Source of the DNA: Clostridia bacterium
Lineage (GTDB): Bacteria > Bacillota > Clostridia > Christensenellales > Aristaeellaceae
Assembly: GCA_017397895.1 (NCBI GenBank)
Contig: JAFQHP010000046.1
Span: 23,930 to 87,929 of the forward strand
DNA: 64,000 bases
Reading direction: 5' to 3'
Shown here piece by piece: positions 7,766-16,418 of the stretch. The first letter of the stretch is position 1. Each line of letters begins with the position of its first letter. The notes below the pieces were generated by a model, which saw only the letters and a list, made by a program, of their open reading frames with translations, was not told the DNA's origin and made no database searches. A program made the translations under genes and the position numbers.

Positions 7766-8083
7766 TTATTCCGCACACAGCCGATAGCCCCGGCCCAGCA
7801 CAGTTTCGATGCAGGTGAGGTTGGTTTTCTTGCGCAGGCGCTGGATATGCACATCCACCGTTCGGGTAGGCCCGGGGGTAATGAAGCCCCATACAGTGCG
7901 CAAAAGTTCATCCCTTGTCAGCACCTGATTGGCCCTTTCAGCCAGCACATACAGCAGCTGAAATTCCTGCTCCGTCAGGCGGCAGGGCTCCCCTGCAATG
8001 CTCAGCCCCAGGTTCCGGGCATCCAGCTGCAATTGCAGCCTTTCCCCCTGCGCCCCCTGCACATATAGTACCAGCAAAATCAT
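7766..8083 (-). CDS. Orphan OmpR/PhoB-type winged-helix DNA-binding protein without receiver
   Basis: A 105-residue protein consisting almost only of the Trans_reg_C winged helix. CRLTEQEFQLLYVLAERANQ is helix 1 and its surroundings, TRDELLRTVWG leads into the recognition region, RTVDVHIQRLRKK is the recognition helix, and VLGRGYRL is the C-terminal wing. A full response regulator is about 225-240 residues, so the receiver domain is absent and no kinase gene is nearby. It therefore cannot be switched by aspartate phosphorylation in the usual way. It lies just upstream of the peptidoglycan-binding gene on the same strand, and both promoters share a TATTACA box, which suggests it regulates itself and that gene. 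Confidence 0.85.
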   Translation of the reverse strand: MILLVLYVQGAQGERLQLQLDARNLGLSIAGEPCRLTEQEFQLLYVLAERANQVLTRDELLRTVWGFITPGPTRTVDVHIQRLRKKTNLTCIETVLGRGYRLCAE

Positions 8084-8113
8084 TCCCTCTTCTCTCTCTT
8101 GTTCTTCTACAAT

Positions 8114-8142
8114 ATATTACAAAAATATTACATTTATGTCAA
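8114..8142 (-). promoter_or_regulatory. Promoter of the orphan winged-helix gene with a 7+4+7 direct repeat
   Basis: On the minus strand TTGACA (8137-8142), 17 bp, TAATAT (8114-8119). Inside the spacer, on the plus strand, TATTACA occurs at 8115-8121 and again at 8126-8132, an exact 7-bp direct repeat with a 4-bp gap. This 11-bp period is the known operator geometry for PhoB/OmpR-type winged helices, so autoregulation is likely. Confidence 0.75.
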
Positions 8143-8187
8143 TGATTTACGCCGTTTACAGATGTAACAATTTCTTTTGTCCGGGCA

Positions 8188-8220
8188 TGAAAAAGCCCCG
8201 CAGCCAATGCCGCAGGGCTG
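8188..8220 (-). terminator. Intrinsic terminator after recG
   Basis: The minus strand forms AGCCCTGCG...GCGGGGCT (8194-8203 with 8211-8219) followed by UUUU. It ends the GH13-recG transcript just past the recG stop. Confidence 0.85.
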
Positions 8221-8227
8221 TGGTTAT

Positions 8228-10231
8228 TCAGTTCAGGGCAATTTCGTCCATCACCCGCCGGTATGCCGCCTGAGCGCTTTTCTTCACCATTTCCCATTCT
8301 TCCTCGTAGCCTGCGGTGCGCAGCTTTTTCAGGCAGGCCGTGGTTTCCTCAAGCAATTGCACGTCCGCCCCCAGGGCCATACCGGGCAGCATGGAATCCC
8401 CATGCTGGCGGGTGCCCAGGAAATCCCCGGGGCCCCGCATTTCCAGGTCCTTCTTCGCAATGACAAAGCCATCGTTGGTTTCGCACAGGGTTTTCAGCCG
8501 CTCGTTGGGATGGGCCATCAGAAAGCACCAGCTTTCCTTTGCCCCGCGGCCCACCCTGCCCCGCAACTGATGCAGCTGGGAAAGGCCGAACCTGTCCGCA
8601 TTTTCAATCACCATCACCGTGGCCGTGGGCACGTTCACCCCCACCTCAATCACCGTGGTGGCCACCAGCACGTCCACTTCCCCGGCCGTGAATTTGTGCA
8701 ATATCTCCGCTTTTTCCTCTGCCGGCTGGTTGCCGTATGTGAGCCCCAGGCGCAATTCCCTCAGGGGCCCGGTGCACAGCCGGGCATACATATCCTGGGC
8801 GCTGCAGGCGTCAATTTCTTCATTTTCCTCCACCAGGGGGCACACAATATAGGCCTGCCGGCCGTTTCGTGCCTCACTGATGATGAAGTCATACAGCCCG
8901 CTTCGCTTCTCCTCCGGCACAATGCGGGTTTTCACCGGGGTACGGCCGGGAGGCAGTTCATCCACCACCGATACGTCCAGATCGCCGTACAACACCAGCG
9001 CCAGGGTGCGGGGAATGGGCGTGGCGCTCATCACCAGCTCGTTGGGCTGTTTTTGAGCCTTCCGGGCCAGCAGCCGCCGCTGCCGCACACCGAAGCGGTG
9101 CTGCTCATCGCAGATCACCAGGCCGATGTTCTTATATTCCACGCCTTCCGAAATCAGCGCATGGGTGCCGATCACCGCCTGCCATTCCCCGGAGGCAATT
9201 TTCTCCAGCGCTTCCTTTCTTTCCTTTGCCTTCATGCCCCCCAGCAGCAGCCCGCAGCGGATACCCAGCGGCGCCAGCATTTTTTCGGCGCTTTCCAGAT
9301 GCTGCCGGGCCAATATTTCCGTAGGCGCCATGAACACACTCTGGAAGCCCTGGCGGGCGGCCAGATACATGGCGCCGAAAGCCAGCGCCGTCTTGCCGCA
9401 GCCCACGTCCCCCTGCACCATGCGCCCCATGGCATAGGGGGCGTTCAAATCCTTCGCAATCTGCAAAAGCACCCTCTGCTGGGCCCCGGTGGGTTTGAAG
9501 GGCAGGCTGCGCCAGAAATCTTCGCACCCTGCTTCATCGGCAGGAATGTAAACGCCCTCTTTTCTTTCTCCCCGGAGGGAAGCTGCCGCTGCCTGGTACA
9601 AAAGCACGCTTTCAAAGCTGATGCGGCGAAGGGCAATGGCCAGGTTTTCCCGGCTGTCCGGAAAATGGGCCTGGCGCAGGGCAAAATTGCGTTCACACAG
9701 ATGATGCTGGATGCGCAGAATATCCGGCAGGGTTTCAGGGCAGCATTCCGCCAGGTATTCCATGGCCTGGTGCATCAGATCCCGCATGGTTTTGGGCGGG
9801 ATGCCACCAAGGGACCGGTACACCGGCAAAATGCCCCTTTCCTGCACAATCTGCGGGCTCACCATCCGCCTTCTGCCGGCCTTATCCCTTGTGATGCTGC
9901 CGTACAGGGTGATTTCATCCTCCTGGCCAAACCTGTCTTTCAGCCAGGGCTGGTTATACCAAACCACCGGCACCGAGCCCGTTTCATCGCACAATGTGAA
10001 AGAAACACTGGTCAGCCCCCGGAAGCGGCTCATACGGGGCGCTGTCTTGGGAAAGCCGCACACGCAGATCTCCTTCCCCTCTTCCGCTTCACCAAGGGGC
10101 ACCACCGTCTGGGTGTCCTGGTAGCGCACGGGCAGGGTAAAAAGCAGGTCGCTCAACGTGTGAACGCCTGCTTCCTGCAATTTTTGCAGTCGGACCTTGC
10201 CCAGGCCCTTCATTTCATCCAGCCTGATCAT
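8228..10231 (-). CDS. recG: ATP-dependent DNA helicase RecG
   Basis: A 667-residue superfamily 2 helicase that remodels replication forks and branch-migrates Holliday junctions. In order: a short N-terminal segment with the MKGLGKVRLQKL motif, an OB-fold wedge domain (about 50-135), a DEAD-type ATPase core with Walker A GDVGCGKT (274-281), DEQH box (375-378) and SATPIPRTL, then the C-terminal helicase lobe with QLRGRVGRG and the RecG signature RGPGDFLGTRQHG. It is slightly shorter at the N-terminus than the E. coli enzyme, as in many Firmicutes. It is 6 bases downstream of the GH13 gene, an odd pairing for an operon. Confidence 0.97.
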   Translation of the reverse strand: MIRLDEMKGLGKVRLQKLQEAGVHTLSDLLFTLPVRYQDTQTVVPLGEAEEGKEICVCGFPKTAPRMSRFRGLTSVSFTLCDETGSVPVVWYNQPWLKDRFGQEDEITLYGSITRDKAGRRRMVSPQIVQERGILPVYRSLGGIPPKTMRDLMHQAMEYLAECCPETLPDILRIQHHLCERNFALRQAHFPDSRENLAIALRRISFESVLLYQAAAASLRGERKEGVYIPADEAGCEDFWRSLPFKPTGAQQRVLLQIAKDLNAPYAMGRMVQGDVGCGKTALAFGAMYLAARQGFQSVFMAPTEILARQHLESAEKMLAPLGIRCGLLLGGMKAKERKEALEKIASGEWQAVIGTHALISEGVEYKNIGLVICDEQHRFGVRQRRLLARKAQKQPNELVMSATPIPRTLALVLYGDLDVSVVDELPPGRTPVKTRIVPEEKRSGLYDFIISEARNGRQAYIVCPLVEENEEIDACSAQDMYARLCTGPLRELRLGLTYGNQPAEEKAEILHKFTAGEVDVLVATTVIEVGVNVPTATVMVIENADRFGLSQLHQLRGRVGRGAKESWCFLMAHPNERLKTLCETNDGFVIAKKDLEMRGPGDFLGTRQHGDSMLPGMALGADVQLLEETTACLKKLRTAGYEEEWEMVKKSAQAAYRRVMDEIALN

Positions 10232-10237
10232 GTTTCC

Positions 10238-11992
10238 TTACTTTCGTGAGATTTCAATGACCACTTCGTCATCGTCCGCCGCTTCGCCGAACACATCCTG
10301 CCCGTTTTCAAACCGGCGGATAATCCGGAGGGTATCGTCGTCCGGCGCTTCCACGGTCAGAAAGCCGGTGTGGAGGATGGCGCTGTCCCGCCGCTCCCGA
10401 AGCAGCTTGCCGATGATTTCCTTCAATTCCTGATCCCCGCCTCCCCAGGGATAGGTGCCCCGGCAGTAGGGATCGGAAGAGCCCTGCATGCCCACCTCAT
10501 CCCCGTAATACAGGCAAGGAATGCCGGGCAGGGCGCACATAAGCCTTGTCATTTCAATGAACCGCTTGCGGCCCAGGGCGTATTCTTCCTCCGTCAGGGT
10601 ATATTCCCCCCGCTCCTGATAGGGCTTGTCTTCCCAGGTGCGCTCACACAACACATTGATGGCCCGGGGCCGGTCATGGCTGCCGCACAGGTTCATCAGG
10701 GAATAGTAGAAGGGAGCGGGATAGTTTTCCTGCTGGCTCATAATCAGCCGTCTGAGGGCGGAAGCAGGGGCTTTTCCGGTGAAGAAATCATTGGCCGCTT
10801 CCCGGAGGGGATAGTTCATCACGCTGTCCAGGGTATCCCCCTGGCAATAGCAGCGCATTTCACCATAGGCTTCCTTGTGGCTGGCGTCTTCCCACACTTC
10901 CCCCAGCACCACAGCGTCCTCATCTTCCTTTTTCACCGCTTCACGCAGGGAGCGCAAAAAGCGCATGGAAAGCTCGTCTGCCACGTCCAGCCGCCAGCCG
11001 CAGCTGCCCTGCCGCACCCAATGGCGCACCACGCCGTTTTCGTTGAACATATAATCCCGGTAGCTTTCGCATTCCTTGTCCATGGCGGGCAGGGTGTGGA
11101 AGCCCCACCAGCATTCATATTCATCCGGGTAACGCTTGAACTGATACCAGGGATAGTAAGGGCTCTGGGTAGACTGGCAGGCACCCACCGTGGGGAAACG
11201 GCCAAAGCGGTTGAAATAAATGCTGTCTTCCCCGGTGTGGCTGAACACGCCGTCCAGCATCACCCGGATGCCCAGGTGCTTTGCCGTTTCGCAAAGGGAA
11301 CGGAAATCCGCATCGGTGCCCAGGTGGGAATCGATGTGCATATAATCGGCAGTATCATAGCGGTGGTTGGACCGGGCCATGAAAATGGGGTTCAAGTACA
11401 GCACCGTCACGCCCATATCCTTCAGGTACTGCAATTTGCTTTCAATGCCCTTCAGGTCGCCGCCGAAGAAATCCCGGGCGCAGTTGTCATCCCCGCCCTC
11501 CGGCATCAGGATGGGGGGTTCATTCCATGTTTCGTGGTAATAGTTTTCGCTGCGGCGGTGATTGTTTTTGCCGCTTTTGCAAAACCGATCCGGGAAAATC
11601 TGATACATGACGCCGTGGCGCAGATATATGGGCGTTTTATAATCGGCCAGATAGGTGGTAATCTGCCAGGCCCGGGGCTTATCCGTCACATAGCCTTCCC
11701 CGCCCATGCCGTCCTGAGGGCAGCCGTAGGCATAAATGGTGCCCCGCTTGTCCCGCACCCGGAAATCATACCAGCACAGGATGGGAATATCCGGCATATC
11801 GATGGTCACCTGATACCAATCCCCTGCTGCTTTATCCATAGGGAACCATTTTTCGCTGCCGTCATAAAAGCGCAGAACGGCCGCTTCCGTTTCTTCATCG
11901 CAGCGGATGCGCAGCGTCAGCTTTTCCAGGCATTTCATGGCGCCAAGGGGCAGCCTGCAGCGGCTGTCCTGGGAATCGTGATACAATTTCAT
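10238..11992 (-). CDS. GH13 alpha-glucan hydrolase (neopullulanase/cyclomaltodextrinase-like)
   Basis: A 584-residue cytoplasmic (no signal peptide) glycoside hydrolase family 13 enzyme. An N-terminal beta-sandwich (about 1-120) of the type found in neopullulanases and maltogenic amylases precedes the barrel. The conserved regions are present: nucleophile Asp336 in GWRLDVADE, acid/base Glu365 in VLGEVWED and the third carboxylate Asp440 in CGSHDRPR, plus IFPDRF near 132 and LPGIPCLYYGDEVGM after the triad. It would cleave alpha-1,4 (possibly alpha-1,6) bonds of imported maltodextrins. It is the first gene of the recG transcript. Confidence 0.9.
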   Translation of the reverse strand: MKLYHDSQDSRCRLPLGAMKCLEKLTLRIRCDEETEAAVLRFYDGSEKWFPMDKAAGDWYQVTIDMPDIPILCWYDFRVRDKRGTIYAYGCPQDGMGGEGYVTDKPRAWQITTYLADYKTPIYLRHGVMYQIFPDRFCKSGKNNHRRSENYYHETWNEPPILMPEGGDDNCARDFFGGDLKGIESKLQYLKDMGVTVLYLNPIFMARSNHRYDTADYMHIDSHLGTDADFRSLCETAKHLGIRVMLDGVFSHTGEDSIYFNRFGRFPTVGACQSTQSPYYPWYQFKRYPDEYECWWGFHTLPAMDKECESYRDYMFNENGVVRHWVRQGSCGWRLDVADELSMRFLRSLREAVKKEDEDAVVLGEVWEDASHKEAYGEMRCYCQGDTLDSVMNYPLREAANDFFTGKAPASALRRLIMSQQENYPAPFYYSLMNLCGSHDRPRAINVLCERTWEDKPYQERGEYTLTEEEYALGRKRFIEMTRLMCALPGIPCLYYGDEVGMQGSSDPYCRGTYPWGGGDQELKEIIGKLLRERRDSAILHTGFLTVEAPDDDTLRIIRRFENGQDVFGEAADDDEVVIEISRK

Positions 11993-12037
11993 AAAGGCAA
12001 ATCCCTTTCAAAAAAACTCCGATATTTTATCCTGTTT

Positions 12038-12066
12038 ATGATACCATATCGGGCCGGGAAAATCAA
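12038..12066 (-). promoter_or_regulatory. Promoter of the GH13-recG operon
   Basis: Minus strand: TTGATT (12061-12066), 17 bp, TATCAT (12038-12043), preceded by TGG as an extended -10. It lies about 45 bases upstream of the GH13 start and is back-to-back with the promoter of the next gene. Confidence 0.65.
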
Positions 12067-12074
12067 CAAACAAC

Positions 12075-12103
12075 ATGACAAACCGAAAACGATGTGGTAT
12101 CAT
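12075..12103 (+). promoter_or_regulatory. Promoter of the MBL-fold hydrolase gene
   Basis: ATGACA (12075-12080), 17 bp, TATCAT (12098-12103), again with TGG before the -10. Its position shows that an in-frame ATG at 12075 cannot be the translation start of the downstream gene. Confidence 0.6.
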
Positions 12104-12137
12104 GTACCCATCCTTCCAAGAAAGGAATGAAACGAAA

Positions 12138-12944
12138 ATGCATTGCAAAGTCACCTCCATCCAAATACTGCCCGGCGTTTTTATGCTGACGGACCGGATG
12201 GGCATGCACATGACGCTGCTGGTGGGAACCAAAAAAGCGCTGCTCATCGATACCGGCTACGGCTTTGACGATCTTCTTTCCGCCGTCCGGTGCATCACCC
12301 CCCTGCCCCTCACCGTTATGCTTACCCACGGCCATCACGATCATGCCTGCGGCGCCTGTCAGTTTCCAAAGGTACTGATACACCGGGATGAAGAAGGGGT
12401 GTTTGATTATTATGCAAACAATTGGCGGTCCCGTGTGTGGCAGCAGGCAAAGGCCAAAGGGCTGGATCTTTCCGACTGGACGGAGGAACAATTCGTACAG
12501 ACTGCCTGCCGCAACGCCGTTTTCACAGAAGAAACAGAAATGGACCTGGGGGGCATGACGGCGCAGCTGCTTCACTGCCCCGGCCACACCAAGGGCAGCC
12601 TGTGCGTGTATGTGAAGGAAAGGGAGCTGTTGCTCCCCGGGGATGATATGAACCCCACCACCTGGATCTTTTTCCCGGAATGCGAAGGGCTGGGGACCCT
12701 CATAAGTTCCCTGGAAAAGCTGGAAAAGCTGCCCTTCCGGCAGGTTCTGTGCCCCCATCATGACAAGCTTCTGCCCCGCAGCGAATTTGAAGCATTTCTG
12801 TCCGGGCTGAGCCGGGAAAACGTGCTTTCCACCTCCGCCCCTGCCTTCCATTTGTGGGAAGGAAAAAAGGTGTATTCCTGCCATCCCCAGCCCCATTTCA
12901 CCCTCTGCTATGACTGGGACAAGCTGCCGGAAAACTGGAAATAA
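12138..12944 (+). CDS. MBL-fold metallo-hydrolase
   Basis: A 268-residue metallo-beta-lactamase-fold protein. The zinc signature HGHHDH lies at 64-69, followed by a His in LHCPGHTKGSL, an Asp in LLLPGDDM and a C-terminal His pair in LCPHHDKL, so a dinuclear metal site is expected. Relatives hydrolyse thioesters, lactones, cyclic nucleotides or phosphodiesters; the substrate here is unknown. The start at 12138 is downstream of AAAGGA and of the promoter. It is divergent from the GH13 gene. No clear terminator follows. Confidence 0.85.
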   Translation: MHCKVTSIQILPGVFMLTDRMGMHMTLLVGTKKALLIDTGYGFDDLLSAVRCITPLPLTVMLTHGHHDHACGACQFPKVLIHRDEEGVFDYYANNWRSRVWQQAKAKGLDLSDWTEEQFVQTACRNAVFTEETEMDLGGMTAQLLHCPGHTKGSLCVYVKERELLLPGDDMNPTTWIFFPECEGLGTLISSLEKLEKLPFRQVLCPHHDKLLPRSEFEAFLSGLSRENVLSTSAPAFHLWEGKKVYSCHPQPHFTLCYDWDKLPENWK

Positions 12945-13093
12945 TCCCCTGTTTTGTCGATTTCTGACGAACGATTATTTGCCCTTTCGACATCTTTCGA
13001 CAATCTCTGTCATTGATTTTTCTTCTTCGGGGTATTATGCTGTTTATGACAGAAAAATACTGTCAATCCAACAGAAAAGAAGGAGAAATGCAG

Positions 13094-13267
13094 ATGATGA
13101 ATAAAATTATCTACCCCGCAGAAAAGCCAGCCTTTCTTGACCTTATCTGCCAGGCATACCAGGCAAACGATTGGGAGACGGTGATGCGCCTCAGCCGCCA
13201 GGCCGACGAAATGCAGCTGGCAGCCTTCCGAAAATACAGCCTGGAAAAAGCCCACCCGGCGGTGTAA
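13094..13267 (+). CDS. Small hypothetical protein, 57 residues
   Basis: A short acidic/helical protein (MMNKIIYPAEKPAFLDLICQ start) without Cys, signal peptide or membrane segment. ATG at 13094 is 8 bases after AAGGAG (13080-13085); an ATG at 13088 would be too close to that site and the longer upstream frame from 13013 has no ribosome binding site. A good terminator follows 15 bases after the stop, so it appears to be an independently ended transcript. I do not recognise the family. Confidence 0.6.
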   Translation: MMNKIIYPAEKPAFLDLICQAYQANDWETVMRLSRQADEMQLAAFRKYSLEKAHPAV

Positions 13268-13282
13268 ACACGCCGCACCCTG

Positions 13283-13314
13283 AAGCCGCTGTCCATCAGC
13301 GGCTTTCTTTTTTT
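13283..13314 (+). terminator. Intrinsic terminator after the 57-residue gene
   Basis: AAGCCGCTG (13283-13291) pairs with CAGCGGCTT (13297-13305), followed by a T-rich run to 13314. Confidence 0.9.
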
Positions 13315-13344
13315 GTATCTTTTTCGTTTTCACAGGCTGCCCGC

Positions 13345-13373
13345 TGTTTTTTATTTTGGTTTCGTGGTATAAT
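13345..13373 (+). promoter_or_regulatory. Extended -10 promoter of the sugar ABC importer
   Basis: TATAAT at 13368-13373 is preceded by TGG, an extended -10. The -35 position (13345-13350, TGTTTT) is poor, which fits an activator- or extended-10-dependent promoter. The first gene starts 50 bases downstream. Confidence 0.5.
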
Positions 13374-13423
13374 TCATATTGGTGTATTGTGCACCCCATA
13401 CAGGAAGGAAGGAGGAAGCGGGA

Positions 13424-14287
13424 ATGGCCAGAGGAACCGTGCAGAAAATGAAGCCCTATCTGTTTTTGCTGCCCATGCTGGCGTTTGCCGTCGGGTTTTG
13501 CTATTATCCCGCCGTGAAAACCTTCCTCTACAGCCTGTCCAGCGTGAATTTCAAGGGCGAAATCACCGGCTTTGTGGGGCTTGATAATTTCCGTTATCTC
13601 TTTTCCCGGCCGGATTTTTCCACCGCCATCCGCAATACCCTCCAATTGTCCCTCATCAATACCCCCGTCACCATTTTCATTACCGTATTGCTTGCCCGGC
13701 TGTGCGCCGTGAAAAAGCCGGGGCACAGCGTGTATGAGCTATTGTTCTCCCTGCCCATGGCGGTTTCCATGTCGGCGGCAGCCATGATGTTCAAGGTGCT
13801 GCTCAGCCCGGCAGCCAGCCCCATCAATGCGGTGCTGGGGGTGAATATCGACTGGTTGGGCAGCCGCAGTACCGCCATGTACGGCATTATGCTGCTGACG
13901 GTGTGGATGGGCATCGGGTTCAATTTCCTTTTGTTCCTGTCCGCCTTGCGCAATATTCCCTCCAGCGTCCTGGAAGCCGCCCAGATGGACGGCGCAGGGC
14001 CGGTAAAAAGGTTTTTCCATGTGGAACTGCCCATGATCTCCCCCACCCTCTTTTATGTGCTGTGCACCAACCTTGTGCAGGCAGTGATGACAAGCGGGCC
14101 CATCATTATCCTGACCGACGGCGGCCCTGCCCGCTCCACAACCACGCTGATCTTCATGATGTATTCCTCCGGCTACGGCTCCTCCAATTACAGTCTGGCC
14201 GCCTGCATCAGCCTCATCACCTTCCTCATCACCCTTTTGTTCACCATCGGCGCCTTTGCCCTGGAAGGAAAGCGGGTGAGCGAATGA
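13424..14287 (+). CDS. Sugar ABC transporter permease, MalF/UgpA type
   Basis: A 287-residue integral membrane protein with about six transmembrane helices (the first is YLFLLPMLAFAVGFCYY). The cytoplasmic EAA loop SVLEAAQMDGAGPVKRFF is the contact for the ATPase and marks carbohydrate importers of family CUT1. It pairs with the next gene to form the channel. The ATG at 13424 follows AAGGAGG; an earlier in-frame start lacks one. The stop overlaps the next start (ATGA). The substrate is not evident; no glycosidase is in the operon. Confidence 0.9.
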   Translation: MARGTVQKMKPYLFLLPMLAFAVGFCYYPAVKTFLYSLSSVNFKGEITGFVGLDNFRYLFSRPDFSTAIRNTLQLSLINTPVTIFITVLLARLCAVKKPGHSVYELLFSLPMAVSMSAAAMMFKVLLSPAASPINAVLGVNIDWLGSRSTAMYGIMLLTVWMGIGFNFLLFLSALRNIPSSVLEAAQMDGAGPVKRFFHVELPMISPTLFYVLCTNLVQAVMTSGPIIILTDGGPARSTTTLIFMMYSSGYGSSNYSLAACISLITFLITLLFTIGAFALEGKRVSE

Positions 14288-15096
14288 AAAAGAAATGCAC
14301 CTGGCCCTTCAGCCTGCTGGCATTTTTGCTGGCATTGATTGTTGTTTTTCCCCTGGTCAACGGCCTGCTTGGGGCCTTCAAGGAAGCGGATGAATTCTGG
14401 CAGCCCGGGCTTTTCCCCCATCGCCCCACCCTGGAAAATTTCCGGAAGGTGATGGAAATGCTGCCTGTGGGCCGTTTCTTCCTCAATTCCCTGCTGGTGG
14501 CGCTGCTGGGTGCCGGGGCCCGAATGGCCATGGCCCTGCTTGCCGCCTATGCCTTTGCCTTTTTTGACTTCCGGGGGAAGAAGCTGCTTTTCTTCCTGCT
14601 GCTTGCCCCCATGATGCTGCCGGGGGATATATTGGTGGTCACCAATTATCAGACGGTATCTTCCCTCAAGCTCCTGGACACCCACCTGGGCATGGCCATC
14701 ACCTCCTTTGTGGGGGCCAGCCAGATGTTCATGCTGCGCCAGCAGCTGATGCACACCCCCAGGGCGCTGCGGGAAAGCGCTTTCCTGGACGGCTGCGGTG
14801 ATTTCAGGTTCATGTTCGGCATTTTGTTCCCCATCTGCCGGCCGGTGATGGTCACGTTGTTTGTGCAGTCCTTCATCAACATTTGGAATGTGTACCTGTG
14901 GCCGCTGCTGGTAACCAACCGCACCGATATGCGCACCATTCAGGTGGGCATCACCATGCTCACTACCCACGACGGCACCGCCTTCCACCTGGTGCTTGCC
15001 GGGGTGGCGCTGTCCCTGATTCCGGCGTTTTTCCTATTCTTCTGTCTGAGAAAAGCCATCGCCCGCGCCCTGGAAGAGGGGGCCATCGTTGGCTGA
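14284..15096 (+). CDS. Sugar ABC transporter permease, MalG/UgpE type
   Basis: A 270-residue second permease with about six transmembrane helices, starting with KKKCTWPFSLLAFLLALIVV. Its EAA loop is ALRESAFLDGCGDFRF, slightly divergent from the usual EAA..DGA pattern. It overlaps the first permease by four bases, so the subunits are made in a coupled way. The ATPase gene is absent from the window; many Firmicutes CUT1 importers share a single MsmX/UgpC ATPase encoded elsewhere. Confidence 0.9.
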   Translation: MKKKCTWPFSLLAFLLALIVVFPLVNGLLGAFKEADEFWQPGLFPHRPTLENFRKVMEMLPVGRFFLNSLLVALLGAGARMAMALLAAYAFAFFDFRGKKLLFFLLLAPMMLPGDILVVTNYQTVSSLKLLDTHLGMAITSFVGASQMFMLRQQLMHTPRALRESAFLDGCGDFRFMFGILFPICRPVMVTLFVQSFINIWNVYLWPLLVTNRTDMRTIQVGITMLTTHDGTAFHLVLAGVALSLIPAFFLFFCLRKAIARALEEGAIVG

Positions 15097-15122
15097 TTCA
15101 TCCACAATCGGAGGTTATGTTC

Positions 15123-16415
15123 ATGAAAAAAATTACCGCACTTTTCCTGTCCCTGATGCTGCTCCTGCCCGTTGCCGGCTGCGCAGCCGACGCCCCCCTT
15201 ACCCTCACCTTCTGGCACTGCATGACGGAAAATGCAGGCGTGATGCTGGAAGAACAGGTGAAGGTTTTCAACGACACCCTGGGCAAGGAAAACGGCATCC
15301 GGGTGCAGGCCGTCTATCAGGGTGCCTATACCGACGCCACCACCAAAATGAACAATATGCTCTCCTCCAGCCAGGAAAGCCTGCTGCCGGATGTAATGCA
15401 GATGGACGCCACGGGCAAGGTGAACTACCTGTCCTCCGGCGCTGCCTATACCGTGGACCAGGCGGTCCTGGACGGGCTGGATGTTTCCGCCCTGCTCCCC
15501 GCCGCCCTTGGCAACTGGCAGTTGAACGGGGTGCAGCTTGGGGTGCCCTTTGCCACCTCCACCACCGTCATGTACTACAACAAAACCCTGCTGCAGCAAA
15601 AAGGGGCCCAGGTGCCCGAAACCTTCCAGGATATCGCCGCCCTGGCCCCGGTATTTGCTGAAGACAATATTTCTGTCTATGCCGACCTTCCCAACACCCC
15701 TTCCCTGGCCAACTGGATGGGGCAGCTGGGCAGCTTTTTGACAGACAACGAAAACGGCAATACCGGCAGCGCCACCGCCCTTTCCTGCGTGGAAAACGGT
15801 GCCCTGCTCACCTTCCTCACCGAATGGAAAAGCCTGTACCAGTCCGGTGCGCTGGAAAACGCCGCCGGCTCCCTGGAGCGCTTTGCCGCCGGGCAGATTG
15901 TGTTCATCTGCGCTTCCTCCTCCAAGGCCGCAGGCCTGAGGGACGCCATCGGTGATCGCTTTGAAATGGGCATTGCCCAGTTCCCCCGGGTGAATGAAGA
16001 AGCCATGAAGGGCTCCACCGCCTCCGGCAGCTGCCTGGTGATGTTCGATAAGGGAGACGACCAATTGAAGAAAGCCGCCCGGCTGTTTGTATCCTACATG
16101 ACCGGCGCCCCGGTGCAGGCCAATGTGGCCGTAGCCACCGGCTACATCCCCGCAAACGGCGATTCCATTAGCGACGCCGCCTATCAGGCCCTCCTGCAGG
16201 AATTCCCGGATTACGGCGTGTCCCTGCTGCAATTGACGGAAACCCCCGGCTCCATGCGCAGCGTTACCGTGGGCCCTGCCAAGGATTTTTACTACGCCAT
16301 CCAGAATAACGTGTCCGATATGCTCACCTATGACCTGACGCCGGAAGAAACCGTGTCTCTTCTGGAAACGGAGCTGAACGGCCTTTTGTACCAGTACAAC
16401 CTGGCCAATCCCTGA
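15123..16415 (+). CDS. Sugar ABC transporter substrate-binding lipoprotein
   Basis: A 430-residue extracellular solute-binding protein (family 1). The signal peptide ends in the lipobox LPVAGC, so Cys becomes lipidated by Lgt (encoded at 57291). The mature start LTLTFWHCMTE and the motifs VTIMYYN-like (TTVMYYNKTLLQQKG) and GSTASGSCLVMF are typical of oligosaccharide-binding proteins. The ATG at 15123 lies 8 bases after GGAGG; an ATG at 15117 is too close. It delivers ligand to the two preceding permeases. Confidence 0.9.
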   Translation: MKKITALFLSLMLLLPVAGCAADAPLTLTFWHCMTENAGVMLEEQVKVFNDTLGKENGIRVQAVYQGAYTDATTKMNNMLSSSQESLLPDVMQMDATGKVNYLSSGAAYTVDQAVLDGLDVSALLPAALGNWQLNGVQLGVPFATSTTVMYYNKTLLQQKGAQVPETFQDIAALAPVFAEDNISVYADLPNTPSLANWMGQLGSFLTDNENGNTGSATALSCVENGALLTFLTEWKSLYQSGALENAAGSLERFAAGQIVFICASSSKAAGLRDAIGDRFEMGIAQFPRVNEEAMKGSTASGSCLVMFDKGDDQLKKAARLFVSYMTGAPVQANVAVATGYIPANGDSISDAAYQALLQEFPDYGVSLLQLTETPGSMRSVTVGPAKDFYYAIQNNVSDMLTYDLTPEETVSLLETELNGLLYQYNLANP

Positions 16416-16418
16416 CCC

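Noticed and set aside
12075..12137. Longer N-terminus for the MBL-fold protein starting at 12075
   Set aside because: 12075 lies in the -35 box of the predicted promoter; the start at 12138 has a ribosome site.
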